Assembly: GCA_963700395.1 (NCBI GenBank)
Contig: CAVOXI010000001.1
Span: 1,116,001-1,180,000 of the forward strand
DNA length: 64,000 nt
Source: Prado023 sp963700395
Lineage (GTDB): Bacteria > Actinomycetota > Actinomycetes > S36-B12 > CAIYMF01
Direction of reading: 5' to 3'
The notes beneath the pieces are model-generated. The model was not told the DNA's origin. It worked only from the letters and a program-made list of their open reading frames with translations, and made no database searches. The position numbers were made by a program, and so were the translations under genes. Of the stretch, positions 63,468 to 64,000 are shown piece by piece (the stretch's first letter is position 1; each line of letters starts with the position of its first letter).

Positions 63468-63628
63468 CCGGGAGGGCGCACCCGGCGTCCGCGTCCGCCC
63501 ATTGAACGTAGGCCGGATCGGCGGGACCATCGAGGTCTCGCACGTGCTCTGAGAGGACCCCAGGATGGCCACCACGAAGCCCCCCACGCGCGTGCCCGGC
63601 GCCGCCAGCCTCCCAGGATGAGGTCCTG

Positions 63629-64000
63629 ATGGATCTTCCCAGGGGCTCGCAGCCGGCCCGGATCCAGACCGTCGGCGAGGTCATCGCCAGGATGCAGGAA
63701 CTCTCCTCGATGATGCCCGCCGGCGACGGTGTGCGCGCCTTCAACGAGATGTACCTGGCGACCACGAGGCAGGTGGAGGCAGCCATCGGGGAGGCGCAGT
63801 TCGCGGACCCCGCGTTCACGGCCCGCCTGGACGTCGTGTTCGCCAACCTCTACCTGGACGCCCTCGACCGGCACAGCTCTGATCCCACCCGTGCGCCGCG
63901 CAGCTGGGAGGCGCTCTTCGAGGCCCGCGCACGTCCGGGCGTCAGCCAGCTCCGGTTCGCCGTCGCCGGCATGAACGCGCACATCAACTTCGACCTGGCC
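63629..64000 (+). CDS. DUF5995-family protein (partial)
   Basis: The frame is open to the window edge, giving 124 residues without the C terminus. It has GEVIARMQELSSMMPAGDGV, FNEMYLATTRQVEAA, DVVFANLYLDALDRH and FAVAGMNAHINFDLA. GMNAHIN and the helical spacing match DUF5995, a family known mainly from actinobacteria and linked to no function. Two histidines in the last motif could bind metal. ATG 63629 has AGGAT and AGG upstream. It is the last visible gene of the caspase-gluzincin-DUF5995 direction. The 161 bases before it hold no other feature. Confidence 0.78.
   Translation, partial: MDLPRGSQPARIQTVGEVIARMQELSSMMPAGDGVRAFNEMYLATTRQVEAAIGEAQFADPAFTARLDVVFANLYLDALDRHSSDPTRAPRSWEALFEARARPGVSQLRFAVAGMNAHINFDLA

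Noticed and set aside
53340..64000. Mobile genetic element or prophage as the source of the hydrolase island
   Set aside because: No integrase, transposase, tRNA, direct repeats or phage genes are seen, and base composition is like the rest of the window.

Overview
The window is very GC-rich DNA from an actinobacterium. The evidence is a giant type I fatty acid synthase gene followed by its own acpS, a glnA2-glnE pair, a long glutamine-dependent NAD synthetase, a MetAP with an N-terminal extension, frequent GTG/TTG starts, -10 elements of the TANNNT type and many probable leaderless starts. I cannot place it more precisely than class Actinomycetes. I see no tRNA, rRNA, CRISPR array, transposase, integrase or prophage gene.

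Layout. 1-1.2 kb: an iron-box-controlled promoter driving a small protein and a ferredoxin-reductase-type flavoprotein (cut by the window edge). 1.3-8.8 kb: secreted cytochrome b5-like protein, YqeY-like protein, PHP-domain protein, a zinc-ribbon polytopic membrane protein, an unusual membrane protein joining a stress-protein-like domain to an M23 peptidase, a DUF3592 protein and a TetR regulator. 8.8-23 kb: lipid and nitrogen block on the minus strand (glnA2-like, glnE, fas, acpS), with the TetR gene convergent on acpS. 23-31.7 kb: nadE, panB, an MFS exporter, map, a MarR regulator, and a four-gene membrane operon (META-domain protein, YwiC-like, K+ channel-like, CPBP protease). 31.8-33.6 kb: cysK-cysE. 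33.6-45.7 kb: secreted zinc metalloprotease, a lipid-enzyme trio (PLDc_N-like, acyltransferase, CREST hydrolase), a rhodanese behind a CsoR/CstR-type palindrome, a glutamate-cysteine ligase homologue, a dicluster ferredoxin, a DUF2231-cytochrome b5 fusion, a beta-lactamase-fold hydrolase and a YyaL-like protein. 45.8-53.2 kb: DUF2252, an arylsulfatase remnant, and the pentose phosphate operon zwf-gnd-tkt.

53.3-64 kb is the most unusual part: a run of hydrolases made of amidohydrolase, metallo-beta-lactamase-fold protein, uracil-DNA glycosylase family protein, alpha/beta hydrolase, cytoplasmic-looking subtilase, single-domain caspase-like peptidase, a gluzincin-like HExxH protein and a DUF5995 protein. 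The subtilase and caspase genes are divergent and their two promoters share a ten-base motif over the -10 element. This is my best candidate for an undescribed system, but its function is not visible in the sequence.

Several reading frames (cytochrome b5, PHP, cysE, DUF2231-b5, DUF2252, arylsulfatase remnant, alpha/beta hydrolase, gluzincin) are broken by one-base shifts, mostly at short C or G runs. Because cysE is among them, sequencing or assembly indels are a likely cause, and real decay should be claimed only after checking reads.
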